Translations under genes and position numbers: made by a program
Shown here: positions 34,756 through 44,988 of the stretch, piece by piece
Numbering within the stretch: position 1 is the first letter of the stretch
How the letters are laid out: the number at the start of each line of letters is the position of its first letter
Notes under the pieces: generated by a model
The model's input: the letters and a program-made list of their open reading frames with translations, nothing else
The model's database searches: none
Told to the model about the DNA's origin: nothing
Assembly: GCF_020194955.2 (NCBI RefSeq)
Contig: NZ_JAFCIY020000031.1
Location: 1-64,000, forward strand
DNA: 64,000 nucleotides
DNA from: Desulfuromonas sp. CSMB_57
Lineage (GTDB): Bacteria; Desulfobacterota; Desulfuromonadia; Desulfuromonadales; Syntrophotaleaceae
Direction of reading: 5' to 3'

Positions 34756-35001
34756 CTCGTCCTTGGCTTTTTCCAGGCCGGACCTCATTTCCTTCCAGGC
34801 CGACTCGCCGCTGGCCTTCAGTTCATCCAGTTTGCCATGCATCGCCTGCTGTTTCGCTTTCAATTCCTGCACCATATTCTGGTACTCGATTTTAGATTCC
34901 GCCTTGACTTGCTCGGCCTTGGCTTCCAACAACTGAATGCGCGCCTTCCATTCCTTCAATTTGGCTTCATATTTTTCCTGGTAGGCCTTTTTCTCTTCCA
35001 T
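34714..35001 (-). CDS. Small coiled-coil protein
   Basis: The 95-residue protein is almost all charged alpha-helix (Lys, Glu, Ala rich; EWKARIQLLEAKAEQVKAES), predicted to form a long coiled coil. It resembles small stress-related helical proteins of unknown function common in Geobacter relatives. GGAGG precedes the ATG at 35001. No operon partners; the adjacent MFS gene converges on it. Confidence 0.7.
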   Translation of the reverse strand: MEEKKAYQEKYEAKLKEWKARIQLLEAKAEQVKAESKIEYQNMVQELKAKQQAMHGKLDELKASGESAWKEMRSGLEKAKDELKGALDRAVDRFK

Positions 35002-35287
35002 GACAAAACCTCCGGTGGTTAAAAAATATTGCCCTAGAGCGATCAACCGTCACCCAATCGGTGAGCCGATCTTATAAAACCTTATAGGACATCGCCGCCC
35101 TGTCAATAGAATCTCTTTGGGACCCCTGTATGTTGAGGATTGCAACCGAGTGGGTAAGCTTGTTGGTAGGAAAGTCACCAAATCTGTCCATCCTGCTTGA
35201 GTCCGGCGACGGTGAGGATCTCTCCCTTCTTCAGGTCAGGCAAAATGGCCCGATCCGACCTGGGAGTTCTGAAGAAAGGTCGCTATC

Positions 35288-36727
35288 ATGAAGTGCCTGA
35301 CGAAAGCCCATGCCTTCCGGCTTCTCAACCTGATGCTTGTTGTCAGTACGCTTTTCATTATTTTGACGGTCTGTTTCGCCCTGGCCCAACCCGCATCCGC
35401 CCCTGAGGGCATGGGGGCCCCCACACCAGGGCAAAACATACCGGCCGTCGAACCCATCAAAGTCAAACCGGACTCCAGCGACCAAGCCATCGACACGCGC
35501 TTGACCAGAATTCTCGAGGCAACGGGGTGGTTTGCGGCCATCGCCGTGGAGGTAAAAGAAGGAGTGGTTTTTCTGGAGGGGCAAACCGACTCCCCCGATT
35601 ATCGGATTTGGGCCGGCAACCTCGCCGGCAAAATCAGCGACGTGGTAGCGGTTGTCAACCGCATCCAAGTCACCGAAAGATCCCCTTGGGATTTTTCCCC
35701 TGCGGTCATCGAACTGGAAGCCCTTCTGATGCTGTCGGTACAGCGGATACCACGGCTCGTGGTCGGCCTGGTGGTTTTTCTCCTGACCGGAGTGACTGCC
35801 TGGCTGGTGGGCATGGGCACCAAGAAAATTTTCATTCGTCGACTCAATCTGCTCCTGGGGGAAGTGGCGGCACGCGTATCGAGTATTTTTGTCTTTTTGC
35901 TTGGATTGTACCTGGTACTGCAGGTCGTAGGGCTTTCGCGGCTGGCCGCCACGGTACTAGGTGGTACGGGGTTGATCGGATTGGTGGCAGGGATTGCCTT
36001 CCGCGATATTCTGGAAAATTACCTGTCGAGCATCCTGATCAGCATCCACAATCCTTTCCGGCTCGGAGACCTGGTGGAAGTCGCCGGGCATACCGGGCTG
36101 GTGCAGCGGGTGACAACCCGTGGCACGGTGCTGATGAACCCGGATGGCAACCATGTACAAATTCCCAATACCATCATTTACAAAAGCATTATCCGCAACT
36201 ACACAGCCAATCCCACGCGTCGCGAAATGTTTGAGGTGGGGATCGGCTTCGAAAACAGAATTTCTCAGGCTCAGGAACTGGCCAAGGAGGTGCTCAATGG
36301 GCATACCGCGGTCCTGGGGGAGCCGGAGGCTCTGGTACTGGTTGACCGGCTCGGTTCGGCCACGGTCAATCTCAAAGTCTTCTTCTGGTATGACGGAACT
36401 GTTTATAATGGGGCGAAGGTCAAGTCTTCACTGATTAGGTTGGTGAAGCGGGCCTACGAGGCGCACGGGATTTCCATGCCTGACGAGGCCAGAGAAGTTC
36501 TGTTCCCCGAGGGAATTTCGGTCCGCATGCTGGAAAACTTGGCGGCCGAACAGCCGGAGGGATTGCAAAGGCCGCTTCCCCAGCCGGTACTCGAACCGGC
36601 AACACTCAGCAGTGAAACCGAAGGAAATCTGGTCAGCGAAGACGAACAGCTTCAGGAGCAGGCCCGCAAGTCCAGAATCCCGGAGGAAGGCAAAAACCTT
36701 CTGGAAGAGAACCCCCGGCAACCCTGA
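35288..36727 (+). CDS. MscS-family mechanosensitive channel with N-terminal BON domain
   Basis: The 479-residue protein has a signal peptide (cleavage near FALAQP), a periplasmic BON domain (about 65-130, VVFLEGQTDSPDYRIW) and several transmembrane helices. The MscS pore helix is Gly/Ala-rich (LGGTGLIGLVAGIAFRD), followed by the cytoplasmic beta-domain (DLVEVAGHTGLVQRV) and an acidic C-terminal tail. It would release solutes on osmotic downshock; BON domains bind envelope components. AAAGG precedes the ATG. Confidence 0.9.
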   Translation: MKCLTKAHAFRLLNLMLVVSTLFIILTVCFALAQPASAPEGMGAPTPGQNIPAVEPIKVKPDSSDQAIDTRLTRILEATGWFAAIAVEVKEGVVFLEGQTDSPDYRIWAGNLAGKISDVVAVVNRIQVTERSPWDFSPAVIELEALLMLSVQRIPRLVVGLVVFLLTGVTAWLVGMGTKKIFIRRLNLLLGEVAARVSSIFVFLLGLYLVLQVVGLSRLAATVLGGTGLIGLVAGIAFRDILENYLSSILISIHNPFRLGDLVEVAGHTGLVQRVTTRGTVLMNPDGNHVQIPNTIIYKSIIRNYTANPTRREMFEVGIGFENRISQAQELAKEVLNGHTAVLGEPEALVLVDRLGSATVNLKVFFWYDGTVYNGAKVKSSLIRLVKRAYEAHGISMPDEAREVLFPEGISVRMLENLAAEQPEGLQRPLPQPVLEPATLSSETEGNLVSEDEQLQEQARKSRIPEEGKNLLEENPRQP

Positions 36728-36733
36728 CAACCA

Positions 36734-38029
36734 TCAGCGCAAGGCCTGCTCCTCGATGTCCTCCATGAAGCCGGCCAGTTCCCGCAAAGTCGCCATGTCT
36801 TCCGGCAAAGCGAGCCCCCTTTCCGCGTATGCCAGAAGTCGCCGCGCATGATGCACGGCCGCTTCACGCATCGTGTCATTTCCCATCGACGCCAAGAATG
36901 ATAACGCTTTGAGCAGCCGGATGCAGACTTCGACAGCTCCGCTGCCATCGCGTTCAATAGCCAGGAAGGCATCATCAAGCATATCCCGCACCGACAGTTC
37001 AGGAACCTCAACCCGATCGTATTTGGTATTTTGGTGGTTGTCCTCATTTTGTGGGGCGCCCCACAGTGCGAACAGCCTCAACAACGTGAGGATAATGTCA
37101 ATGGCCGTACCGGGATCGTTCACGGCAGGCGACAGGGCCCGGGCGGCAATCTGTGACAACACCACGAGACCATAGCGCGGATCCGTGTAGTAGGTCCGCT
37201 CCCTGCCAACCACGAAGGCCTGGGCCACCAGTTCGCCATCCACATCGGTTCTCGCCTGATAATCGCCCCTGACGTAGGCCAGAACCCGCCCGGGAGCAAC
37301 CAGACTTCCCGGCAGAACCGCCACGGCGATGCGACTCTGAGCATTGTCGGCAAGGGATTGCAGCGCGGCAATATCGATGCGCTGCAGGTAGCCCACCCGC
37401 TTTGCCGGCACCGCCTGGCCGCTTGCGGATAACGAGTTCAGGGGCATGCCGTACAGGGTCGGGGCCTTGCGCCGTTGTTCCAGGGCCTGCTCTGTGGCTT
37501 TCTCGACCTTGACAATGGTCTGTCCCAATCGTCCCAGCCGGGCGATGCGGTCCACCCAGCGCAGGAAGGTAAAGATGACAATTCCGAACACCATCAAGGC
37601 CAGGAGAAAGAGGACGAAACGTCCCGCGATGCCCAGATAGTTCTCTTTGACGGCGATCACCCCGACGATGCTGAAAATAAAAGCGCCCACGAATGTCGAC
37701 AAGGCATGCTGCGAGACGTCATCGGCGATCACGAGAGTCAGAGTCCTCGGCGAGGCGGTATTGCTCGCGGACGCATAGGCCGCTACCATCGATCCGACCG
37801 CAAAGGTGGCGATCACCAGCATGCTGGAAGCCATGACCAGCAGAATGGTTTCCAGCGAATCCATTGAAATACGAGGAGTAATCCCCTCCACATGGATGCG
37901 GTCCGCACCTTTGGCCAGCAGGACCCCGAAAATTGAAAGTACGCTGATGGCGAGGGGCTTCACCCAGAGTCGCTCCTGGAGGCGACGGATAAAAAATCTG
38001 AACCGTTCATGCATGCCGGAATAATTCAT
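36734..38029 (-). CDS. DUF2254 family membrane protein
   Basis: The roughly 431-residue protein has four N-terminal transmembrane helices and the DUF2254 signature FAVGSMVAAYASASNTASPRT, with a large soluble C-terminal part containing ALSPAVNDPGTA. Function of the family is unknown; a channel-like role has been suggested by its layout. It ends six bases from the convergent MscS gene with no terminator between. The start is uncertain among three close ATGs. Confidence 0.85.
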   Translation of the reverse strand: MNYSGMHERFRFFIRRLQERLWVKPLAISVLSIFGVLLAKGADRIHVEGITPRISMDSLETILLVMASSMLVIATFAVGSMVAAYASASNTASPRTLTLVIADDVSQHALSTFVGAFIFSIVGVIAVKENYLGIAGRFVLFLLALMVFGIVIFTFLRWVDRIARLGRLGQTIVKVEKATEQALEQRRKAPTLYGMPLNSLSASGQAVPAKRVGYLQRIDIAALQSLADNAQSRIAVAVLPGSLVAPGRVLAYVRGDYQARTDVDGELVAQAFVVGRERTYYTDPRYGLVVLSQIAARALSPAVNDPGTAIDIILTLLRLFALWGAPQNEDNHQNTKYDRVEVPELSVRDMLDDAFLAIERDGSGAVEVCIRLLKALSFLASMGNDTMREAAVHHARRLLAYAERGLALPEDMATLRELAGFMEDIEEQALR

Positions 38030-38430
38030 TTGGCCCGCCCTGAGACGCCATCCTGCTGGTTTTTGCGAAGACATGTGGGTTGCTCGCCTGGTAAAAATTG
38101 CAGGAAAGGGAGACTCATCGCAATGGCCTCCGCCACTTTCCCTTGAAAAAGAATAGCAGATAAAGCTGAAACATCAGGAAATGTCTCATGGTGCGGGTTA
38201 ATGGGTGACATTTATTCGGGTGTTCCTTTGTCTGAGAGCAACTCTAAAATTATTCGCCTGCGCAACGCCTTCACAGGGGCATACCACACGACCAAAGCGG
38301 TTGAAATATGTGTCTCAAAACCGTTACTATGCGAAACCTAAAATTGAATCGCGTCAGGGATGCCCTAATAAAACTACAATCCAGGCAGTAAGACAGGAAC
38401 TGCTCCAACCGGATGACAAGGGAGAAAATG
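38030..38430. other. Intergenic region upstream of yedF, no gene seen
   Basis: About 400 bases between divergent DUF2254 and yedF genes. No riboswitch, SECIS-like hairpin or repeat was recognised. The part near yedF is AT-rich and presumably holds its promoter. Confidence 0.5.
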
Positions 38431-39042
38431 ATGAAGGACCACACCATCGATGCGCGCGGGCTGCGCTGCCCCCAACCCCTGATGCTGACCAAAAAGGCCT
38501 TGGAAGGCATGGCCGAAGGAGAGCGCCTTCAGGTGCTGATCGATAACGAGCTTTCCTGCGAAAACCTGATGCGCTTTCTCAAGGATCATGGAACGACTCC
38601 CGAACTTTCCAGCACAAACGGAGAACACACCATCACCCTGACCAAGGCCGCCGTTACGCCCGTTCTGGCCGATGCCGCCGCCTATTGTTCCCCGCCATCC
38701 TCGGCGGGTGGAACGGTGGTCGTGATCCATAATCAAGGCATGGGTTCCGGTTCGGAGGAACTTGGGAAAATACTCCTGCAGGCTTGCCTCAATACCCTCA
38801 AGGACATCGCCCCTCCTCCGGCTGCCATCCTGTGTTACAATGCCGGCGTTTTTGCCGCCGCCGAAGGGGCCCCCACGGTGCCGGCCCTGGAGGAATTGGC
38901 CAGGCAGGGGGTCTCGCTGCTGATCTGCGGTACCTGCGTCGACTATTTCGATCTGAAAAACAAGATTGCGGTCGGCACCATTTCCAACATGTACGACATT
39001 CTGCAGCAACTCTCCAGCGCCAATCGCATCATAACCCTTTAG
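38431..39042 (+). CDS. yedF: Selenium-associated sulfurtransferase-like protein YedF
   Basis: The 203-residue protein has a TusA-like N-terminal domain with the conserved RGLRCPQP motif (active Cys near 16). A DsrE-like C-terminal domain holds [13 protein letters not shown]. This two-domain YedF form is typical of bacteria that use selenium. It opens an operon with a cysteine-desulfurase-like gene and selD, so it probably carries reactive selenium or sulfur between them. Start at the second ATG of a pair, with AAGGGAG upstream. Confidence 0.88.
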   Translation: MKDHTIDARGLRCPQPLMLTKKALEGMAEGERLQVLIDNELSCENLMRFLKDHGTTPELSSTNGEHTITLTKAAVTPVLADAAAYCSPPSSAGGTVVVIHNQGMGSGSEELGKILLQACLNTLKDIAPPPAAILCYNAGVFAAAEGAPTVPALEELARQGVSLLICGTCVDYFDLKNKIAVGTISNMYDILQQLSSANRIITL

Positions 39043-39049
39043 TGTTGCA

Positions 39050-40177
39050 ATGGACCTCTTAACCTATTTTGACAATGCCGCCACGTCCTTTCCCAAGCCG
39101 CCCGGAGTGGCCGCGGCCATGGCCCGCTATCTCAACGAGGTAGGCGGCCCCTATGGCCGTAGCGCCTACACCCGGGCCCTGGACGTCTCCAGAACCGTGG
39201 AGAAAACCCGCGATCTGCTCGCCGAACGCATGGGTGCCCGCGCGGCGGACAACCTCGTATTCGCGCCCAATGCCACCCACGCCATCAACCTGGTTCTCAG
39301 AAGTCTTCTCACCGGACGCGGGCGGGTGCTCATCTCGCCCCTGGAGCACAATGCCGTCACCCGGCCGCTTTCGGCCCTGGCCTCGCGTTGCGGTGCCACA
39401 TTCGAGGTGTTGCCCCACCATTCCGACGGCCGCATCGACCCCGATGGGATCGAAAAACTTCTCACCGCGGATACCCTCCTCGCGGTGATCAACCACCAGA
39501 GCAACGTCAACGGCGTCATTCAACCTTTAGCGGAAATCAAGCAGCGTCTCGGCCAGGTGCCGCTTTTGGTGGATGCCAGCCAGTCCTTCGGTTCCATTCC
39601 CATCCGGGTCGATGACTGGCACCTGGACTTTCTGGCCTTCACCGGCCACAAGGCCCTGCTCGGCCCGACGGGGATCGGCGGTCTGTTTCTGCGGGATGCG
39701 GCCGGGTTGGAACCCCTGATCTACGGAGGCACCGGCAGCGCTTCGGAACATTTCGAGATGCCCGATTTTACGCCGGATCGCTTCGAAGCGGGGACCCCGA
39801 ATATCGCCGGCATCTACGGCCTGCTGGCCGCCCTGCAGGAACCGGTGGACTGCCGCCATTCGCGGCAGGAATTCGGCCGGTTTATCGAAGAACTGAAAAC
39901 CCTTCCCCGCCTTAAAGTAATCTGCGCGGAACGGTTTGAGGATCAGGGCGATGTTTTCTCCCTGCTGCATCCCGAACACGACTCCGCGGTCCTGGGCCAG
40001 AGACTGTTCGCCGAGTGGGGGCTCGAAACCCGGGTCGGCCTGCATTGCGCGCCCCTGGCCCATCGCACCCTCGGAACCTTTCCCGGCGGCTCCCTGCGGG
40101 TTGGTGTCTCCCGCTACCATACGGCGGATGATTTTGCCTATTTTTTCAAGGCGGTAAAGGAATGCCTGCAACCATGA
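39050..40177 (+). CDS. Cysteine desulfurase / selenocysteine lyase family protein
   Basis: The 375-residue PLP enzyme begins [15 protein letters not shown], with the substrate-site [15 protein letters not shown], the PLP lysine in [15 protein letters not shown] and the active Cys in [14 protein letters not shown]. This subclass (SufS/Csd-like, [12 protein letters not shown]) is commonly next to selD and yedF and is thought to supply selenide or persulfide. It begins seven bases after yedF and its 3' end overlaps the selD fusion gene. Confidence 0.88.
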   Translation: MDLLTYFDNAATSFPKPPGVAAAMARYLNEVGGPYGRSAYTRALDVSRTVEKTRDLLAERMGARAADNLVFAPNATHAINLVLRSLLTGRGRVLISPLEHNAVTRPLSALASRCGATFEVLPHHSDGRIDPDGIEKLLTADTLLAVINHQSNVNGVIQPLAEIKQRLGQVPLLVDASQSFGSIPIRVDDWHLDFLAFTGHKALLGPTGIGGLFLRDAAGLEPLIYGGTGSASEHFEMPDFTPDRFEAGTPNIAGIYGLLAALQEPVDCRHSRQEFGRFIEELKTLPRLKVICAERFEDQGDVFSLLHPEHDSAVLGQRLFAEWGLETRVGLHCAPLAHRTLGTFPGGSLRVGVSRYHTADDFAYFFKAVKECLQP

Positions 40178-41436
40178 ATGTCACCTTGCTGTTCACCTCC
40201 ACCCGTGCCGTTATCAAGGGCGAAGAAGTGCTTCGCTCCCACCACATCGATTGCACGGTCATCGCGGTGCCGAAGGAAATTTCCTCGGAATGCGGCATGG
40301 CCATCACCCTGGCCCAACAGATGCTGGAGCAGGCGGGCGGTCTGCTGAAAGAAAAGGGCCTGGACTTTGCCGTGCATGGACCTGACGGGAAAAATCCGCC
40401 CCGGTTCGATCTCCTCAGCACCGTGGAACAGGGCGGCTGCTCGGCAAAACTGCCGCCGGAAGTGCTGTTCGACGCCCTCGGCCGCTTGCCGGCCCAGACC
40501 GAGCCCAACCTCCTGGTAGGCCTCGGCACCGGCGACGACGCCGGCGTTTATCGCCTGTCCGATGAAATCGCCCTCATCGAGACCACGGATTTTTTCCCGC
40601 CCATCTGTTCGGACCCTTTCGATTTTGGCCAGATCGCCGCCGCCAACGCCCTCAGCGACGTCTACGCCATGGGCGGCAAGGTACTGACCGCCATGAATTT
40701 GGTCATGTTTCCCGCCACCGGCATTCCTTACGAGGTGCTGCATGAAATCATCCGCGGCGGCCAGGAAAAGATCCAGGAAGCCGGCGGCGTTCTGGTTGGG
40801 GGGCACTCCATCGCCGACTATCCGCCCAAATACGGGCTGGCCGTTTCGGGGATGGTCCATCCCGAGCGCGTCATCCACAACGCCAATGCCGTCCCGGATC
40901 AGGTACTGATCCTCACCAAACCCCTCGGCACCGGGGCGCTGGTCGCCGGCCAGCGGCTCGGCCAGGCCTCCGCAGCCGACTATGGGCGCGCCCTCGATTC
41001 CATGAAGCAACTCAACCGCTCTGCGGCGGAAATCATGCAGGAATTCCGCATCCGCGCCGCGACGGACATCACCGGTTTCGGCCTGCTGGGCCACGCCCTC
41101 AATATCGCCCAGGCAAGCCAGGTCAGCATCGAAATCGACACGGCCGGGATTCCAGCCCTGCCGGGGGCCCTGGATCTGCTGGAAGCCGGCTGCATCCCCG
41201 GAGCCTGTTTCCGCAACCTGGACCATGTGGAGGCGTTCAGCCATTTCGCCCCGGATCTCGCCTATGCGCGTAAGATGCTCGTTCTCGATCCCCAGACGTC
41301 CGGCGGCATTTTGCTCTGCGCACCCGCCAACCATGCACAAGCCATTCTGGCGGCCCTCAAGGATCGCGGCTGTCCGTCGGCGGCCATGGTCGGCCGAACC
41401 ACGCCGCTGGGAGAAAAACACCTGGTTGTTCTGTAA
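40162..41436 (+). CDS. selD: DUF3343-selenophosphate synthetase (SelD) fusion
   Basis: Residues about 5-75 form a DUF3343 domain ([29 protein letters not shown]). The remaining 340 residues are SelD, with GGCSAK (catalytic Cys and Lys), [28 protein letters not shown] and [11 protein letters not shown]. SelD makes selenophosphate from selenide and ATP. DUF3343 is usually a separate small protein of selenium users. The SelD Cys is encoded by an ordinary TGC, not selenocysteine. ATGs at 40162 and 40174 are both possible starts; both overlap the upstream gene. Confidence 0.92.
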   Translation: MPATMNVTLLFTSTRAVIKGEEVLRSHHIDCTVIAVPKEISSECGMAITLAQQMLEQAGGLLKEKGLDFAVHGPDGKNPPRFDLLSTVEQGGCSAKLPPEVLFDALGRLPAQTEPNLLVGLGTGDDAGVYRLSDEIALIETTDFFPPICSDPFDFGQIAAANALSDVYAMGGKVLTAMNLVMFPATGIPYEVLHEIIRGGQEKIQEAGGVLVGGHSIADYPPKYGLAVSGMVHPERVIHNANAVPDQVLILTKPLGTGALVAGQRLGQASAADYGRALDSMKQLNRSAAEIMQEFRIRAATDITGFGLLGHALNIAQASQVSIEIDTAGIPALPGALDLLEAGCIPGACFRNLDHVEAFSHFAPDLAYARKMLVLDPQTSGGILLCAPANHAQAILAALKDRGCPSAAMVGRTTPLGEKHLVVL

Positions 41437-41529
41437 TAAAGGGAGGCCGCCATCCCCAACGTGGATCCGGCAACCGGCCAGGACGAGTCCTGAGCCCGAA
41501 CCGGCCACGCCAGGGCCGAACCGACAGGG

Positions 41530-42687
41530 TTACCGTGGCCGGGCGAGAATTTCCAGGAATGCCTCGATGCGCACCTTGAGTTGCTCCGTGTCCGATTCGG
41601 AGTAGTCGGTCTCGATCTGCAGAAACGGACGGCTCAACTGTTCCTGAACAAACTGCTTGAGAGCGTGGGATTCGATATTGAAGGTATGGCAGCCCTGCCA
41701 GGTAAGGTCAATGACGCCATCGACCTGGAATTCTTCGACCAATCGCTTCACCAACTCAAAACGTCCCGGGTTGGGAGACATACAGGAGCAAGGCACGCGA
41801 AGATACCGTTCGGCCACGGCAACCAGGGGATCTCCCGCCTCGTCCACCGGGTCGAGTTTTTTGTAGCCCGTGCAGTTCTCGAATCCAACCACACTACCGC
41901 CACACTCCTCCACCAGCTTGACCACCTTGTCCGAGCCGATACCGACGGGCACCCCGCTCAGCAGGACCCTGGGGGTTGCCTCCGTAAAGGGTGAAATGCC
42001 CGCAGCGGCGCGCCTGCGCAGCTCGGCGGTCAATTGATCCATCAGGGCGATATTGTCCCGGCGGTCGATGTTGAAGCCGGTGTTGTGCAGCACAGTCAGC
42101 AGTTCCATGCCGCTGATGGGTGACGGCTTCAAACGACACATGTCCATCAGCTCTTTGAGGGAACGCCGCTCCTCGTTGAGCAGGCGGATGGCGTCCCGCA
42201 GGCGCTCCGAGGTGATCTCCACGCCGAAACTCTCTTCGAGTCTTTCCTTGAGCCGCTTCAATTCAAGAATCCAGGAATCCAAAGCCGTCTCGTTCTGCAC
42301 CTGCGGCAACTGCATGAGATGCAGGGGTTTAATCTGGCCGAGCAGTTCATACATTTTCTTTTTCCCGTCGCAGGTGGTTTCGGCCACCAGCAGATCGGCA
42401 AAATACAGAAAAGGACAGGTGTCGGTCACGGCAAACCCGTAGCTCGACTTGATCAGCGGACAGAGGTTGCGAGGCAAAACCTTCTCCGCCGCCGGAATGG
42501 GGGTTTGGCTGGTGCCGCACAGGGAGACGGCGGCCGCCCCCGCCGCGACGATGAGCTCTGCCGGCGAATACTGACAGTAGGTGCCCGCCACTTTCAGGCC
42601 GGTTTCCTTGGACTCCTTCAGCGCAATGACGCTGCGCTCCCTTATGGTGGCAATTCTCTGAAAGGCTTCCGTTTGCGTCAAAGACAT
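41530..42687 (-). CDS. yjiM: YjiM-type 2-hydroxyacyl-CoA dehydratase family / double-cubane cluster protein
   Basis: The 385-residue protein belongs to the HgdB/HgdC D-component family, with conserved cysteine segments GTYCQYSP, TDTCPFLYF, ETTCDGKKKMYE and VPCSCMSPNP. The single-subunit form next to an activase-like ATPase is that of YjiM and the double-cubane cluster reductases, which do demanding low-potential reductions. It lies 25 bases after the activase gene and converges on the selenium operon. Substrate unknown. Confidence 0.85.
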   Translation of the reverse strand: MSLTQTEAFQRIATIRERSVIALKESKETGLKVAGTYCQYSPAELIVAAGAAAVSLCGTSQTPIPAAEKVLPRNLCPLIKSSYGFAVTDTCPFLYFADLLVAETTCDGKKKMYELLGQIKPLHLMQLPQVQNETALDSWILELKRLKERLEESFGVEITSERLRDAIRLLNEERRSLKELMDMCRLKPSPISGMELLTVLHNTGFNIDRRDNIALMDQLTAELRRRAAAGISPFTEATPRVLLSGVPVGIGSDKVVKLVEECGGSVVGFENCTGYKKLDPVDEAGDPLVAVAERYLRVPCSCMSPNPGRFELVKRLVEEFQVDGVIDLTWQGCHTFNIESHALKQFVQEQLSRPFLQIETDYSESDTEQLKVRIEAFLEILARPR

Positions 42688-42712
42688 CCCTTATCTCCCG
42701 TTTGAGTTGATA

Positions 42713-43471
42713 TCAATCCGCGGCAATCAGGGCCGCTCCAAGCGCTCCCACGAATTGCGGATCTTCAGGTACATGGAGTTTTACACCAAGATGTGCCGCG
42801 ATAACCCGGCAGATGGCGGGATTGTTTGCCGTCCCGCCGGTGAAGGTCACCGTATCCCGCAACGCTATCCGCCCGGCCAGACCCTGCACACGCCGGGCAA
42901 TGGTGTCGAGAATGCCGGCGGCAATGCGTTCTTTTTCCAGCCCTTTGGCCAGCAGCCCGATAATTTCCGACTCGGCGAAGACCGCGCACATGCTGGAAAG
43001 GGAAACCGGCTCGGCCCCTGCCGCCAGGGACCCCAGTCCATCGAGGGTTTCGTCCAGCACTCCGGCCATCACCTGCAAAAAACGCCCGGTGCCGGCAGCG
43101 CATTTATCGTTCATGATAAAATCGCTGACCATGCCCCCTTCGTCGAGAGCGATCACCTTGCTGTCCTGGCCGCCGATATCGATCACCGTGCGCGTTGCCG
43201 GACAGAGATGGTGGGCACCCCGGGCATGACAGGTAATTTCGGTAACCCGGCGGTCGAAAATGGGCAGGGAAATCCGACCATAGCCCGTGCCGACGATGCC
43301 GCCCACCTGCCCTTCGGCTATGCCGGCCTGAAGCAGCGCATCCCGCAGGGCGCTGAGAGCCGCTTCTCGAGGCTCCCAACCAGTGGGAACAACCGCCCTG
43401 CCCCGTACGCCCCCGTCAAAAACCACCGCCTTGGTGGCGGTGGAACCGATGTCGATGCCGACGCTAACCAT
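42713..43471 (-). CDS. yjiL: YjiL-type ATP-dependent activase (BadF/HgdC family)
   Basis: The 252-residue ASKHA-fold ATPase begins SVGIDIGSTATKAVV, with DIGGQDSKV, the cluster-binding NDKCAAGTGRFL and SSMCAVFAES (two cysteines per homodimer subunit holding one [4Fe-4S]), and FTGGTANNP. It would inject a low-potential electron into the YjiM partner at the cost of ATP. It is the first gene of the pair; the ATG follows AAGGG. Confidence 0.9.
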   Translation of the reverse strand: MVSVGIDIGSTATKAVVFDGGVRGRAVVPTGWEPREAALSALRDALLQAGIAEGQVGGIVGTGYGRISLPIFDRRVTEITCHARGAHHLCPATRTVIDIGGQDSKVIALDEGGMVSDFIMNDKCAAGTGRFLQVMAGVLDETLDGLGSLAAGAEPVSLSSMCAVFAESEIIGLLAKGLEKERIAAGILDTIARRVQGLAGRIALRDTVTFTGGTANNPAICRVIAAHLGVKLHVPEDPQFVGALGAALIAAD

Positions 43472-43909
43472 GTGTTTTCAGCCCTTCGAATCAGCTTATG
43501 GAGTGCCCTTCGCGGCATCCGTTTCAAACCTGCCAAGAATCCAGACCGTGGAATCGGGGCAAGTCGGAGGATATCTTACAGATCGGCGAGGTTTCGGCCC
43601 AGTATTTTCTTTCCCAACCATCACCAAAGGCTATTCTCGGGTTTCCCCTTCAAAAGTCGTCCCAGATCCGGTTTCAAGGAGGTTGGTTAAATAAACAGAC
43701 TGGGGTGTGCAGTTAAAACCACCATACACACTATGTTGTGTATTTAAATTTCCGGATATCGTTGACAGTTGCCGCATGCTGACTCGACCAAAAACTACAA
43801 CAAGATACCTCATTCATTGTGGATTTTGGCTTTGATTCTTGATTTTTTCACGAATCCTACCCTCAATCGAAACGCCCCTCTTGACACTCCATCATACCAA
43901 ATCTAGTAT
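43472..43909. other. Intergenic region ahead of the decayed transposase, no gene seen
   Basis: GC-rich sequence near the activase gene gives way near 43690 to AT-rich DNA that continues to the transposase remnant. The composition change marks a likely edge of accessory DNA. No terminal inverted repeat of the IS was found by eye. Confidence 0.45.
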
Positions 43910-44557
43910 TTGGACATGTTTCCAGGATTCCCCAAAAACCGTATTGAATTAGAAGAGCATTTCCGCACCCAGGATCATTGCTTGGAGTACCTCTTCAAAC
44001 TACGTTGGCCTGAAGAATTCATCTGTCCGAAGTGCGGCCACGAGAAATTCTGGTCGACCAATCGAGACCGATACATCTGTGCAAAGTGTCGCCATCAAGC
44101 ATCAGTTACAGCCGGAACCATTTTTCATCGCACCCGAAAGCCGTTAACCCTATGGTTCCGGACAATCTGGTATATCACAACCCATAAACACGGCGGCAGG
44201 GACTCTGAAGAGGCCGTCGGCGAAGATCCCTCACCCCTCTGTCACCGTGTTATATCGTTGCTTAAGCGATCCTTGCTCAATCCTTACCAAATTGCTGTCC
44301 ACCCAGCGCAGCTTGACCGCTACCTGGAAGAGTTCGCTTTTCGATTTAACCGACGCAAATCCAAGTCTCGCGGACTGCTTTTCCTGCGATTACTTCAGCA
44401 TGCGGTGAGAATTCCACCATTCCCGGCCAAGGAAATTCAGCTCGGCCTTCGAGATTACATGCGCGGCACGAGGAAAAACAAGATCGTGCCAAGCAGGGAT
44501 GTTTTTAGGCCGGTCGATACCGCCTTCCTTGACCAACTAGGCGACCTTCCATTTTAG
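43910..44557 (+). pseudogene. IS1595-family transposase with internal deletion
   Basis: The N-terminal third keeps the family's zinc ribbon (FICPKCGH, YICAKCRHQ) and the SVTAGTIFHRTRKPLTLWF block. The C-terminal part keeps YLEEFAFRFNRR and later conserved residues. The DDE catalytic core between them is missing; the junction lies near codons 94-110 (KHGGRDSEE). The frame stays open, giving 215 residues instead of about 300 or more, so it cannot be an active transposase. Confidence 0.75.
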
Positions 44558-44592
44558 GTTCCCATGCAAGACTTCTTCGCAAAATTAAAAAT

Positions 44593-44615
44593 CCCCACAG
44601 GCAAGGCCTGTGGGG
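44593..44615. terminator. Bidirectional intrinsic terminator
   Basis: CCCCACAGGC and GCCTGTGGGG form a perfect 10-base-pair stem with a three-base loop. On the minus strand it is followed by ATTTTTAATTTT, and on the plus strand by ATTTCT. It ends the toxin-antitoxin transcript and may also end the transposase transcript. Confidence 0.85.
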
Positions 44616-44652
44616 ATTTCTGCTTGTGCTGTATTGAATTAAGTTTGGGTGG

Positions 44653-44988
44653 CTAGTTTTCAACTATGTAGCGAGGTTCGTCCTGTCCGTCAACCCAGGC
44701 TGCCAATAGGTAACACATATCGTTTTCATCAACGACATATCGAACGTGAAGCCGCCTGTAGGCGATATCTGTTACGGCAAGGTGAAACTCCTGCTCGACA
44801 CCATTCAGTATTTTTCGTTTAACCGGCCATGCGCGGGGATGCTCATCCATGACGTCCAATATGGTTATCATGGCCGAAGGTAGGGCACGGTAGGCCAATG
44901 GGCTTTTAATCCGCAAATATTCCCTAACACCCGAAAAGGCCGATAGAAAGGTTGGAGTTTTCTTGATCCGGAGATATTTCCCGGACAT
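44653..44988 (-). CDS. Candidate toxin of an unassigned toxin-antitoxin pair
   Basis: The 111-residue basic protein includes YLRIKSPLAYRALPSAMITIL, LHVRYVVDENDMCYLLAAW and a short charged C-terminus. The late beta-strand pair (RYVVDENDMCYLLAAW) recalls RelE/ParE-type RNase folds, but I cannot place it in a family. Its ATG overlaps the antitoxin stop codon by one base (TAATG), the coupling usual for toxin-antitoxin pairs. A strong terminator follows. Confidence 0.55.
   Translation of the reverse strand: MSGKYLRIKKTPTFLSAFSGVREYLRIKSPLAYRALPSAMITILDVMDEHPRAWPVKRKILNGVEQEFHLAVTDIAYRRLHVRYVVDENDMCYLLAAWVDGQDEPRYIVEN

Noticed and set aside
40438-40455. Selenocysteine at the SelD active site
   Set aside because: The codon is TGC (Cys) and no SECIS-like hairpin was seen.
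40138-41508. 456-codon frame opposite selD
   Set aside because: Antisense shadow of the DUF3343-SelD gene.
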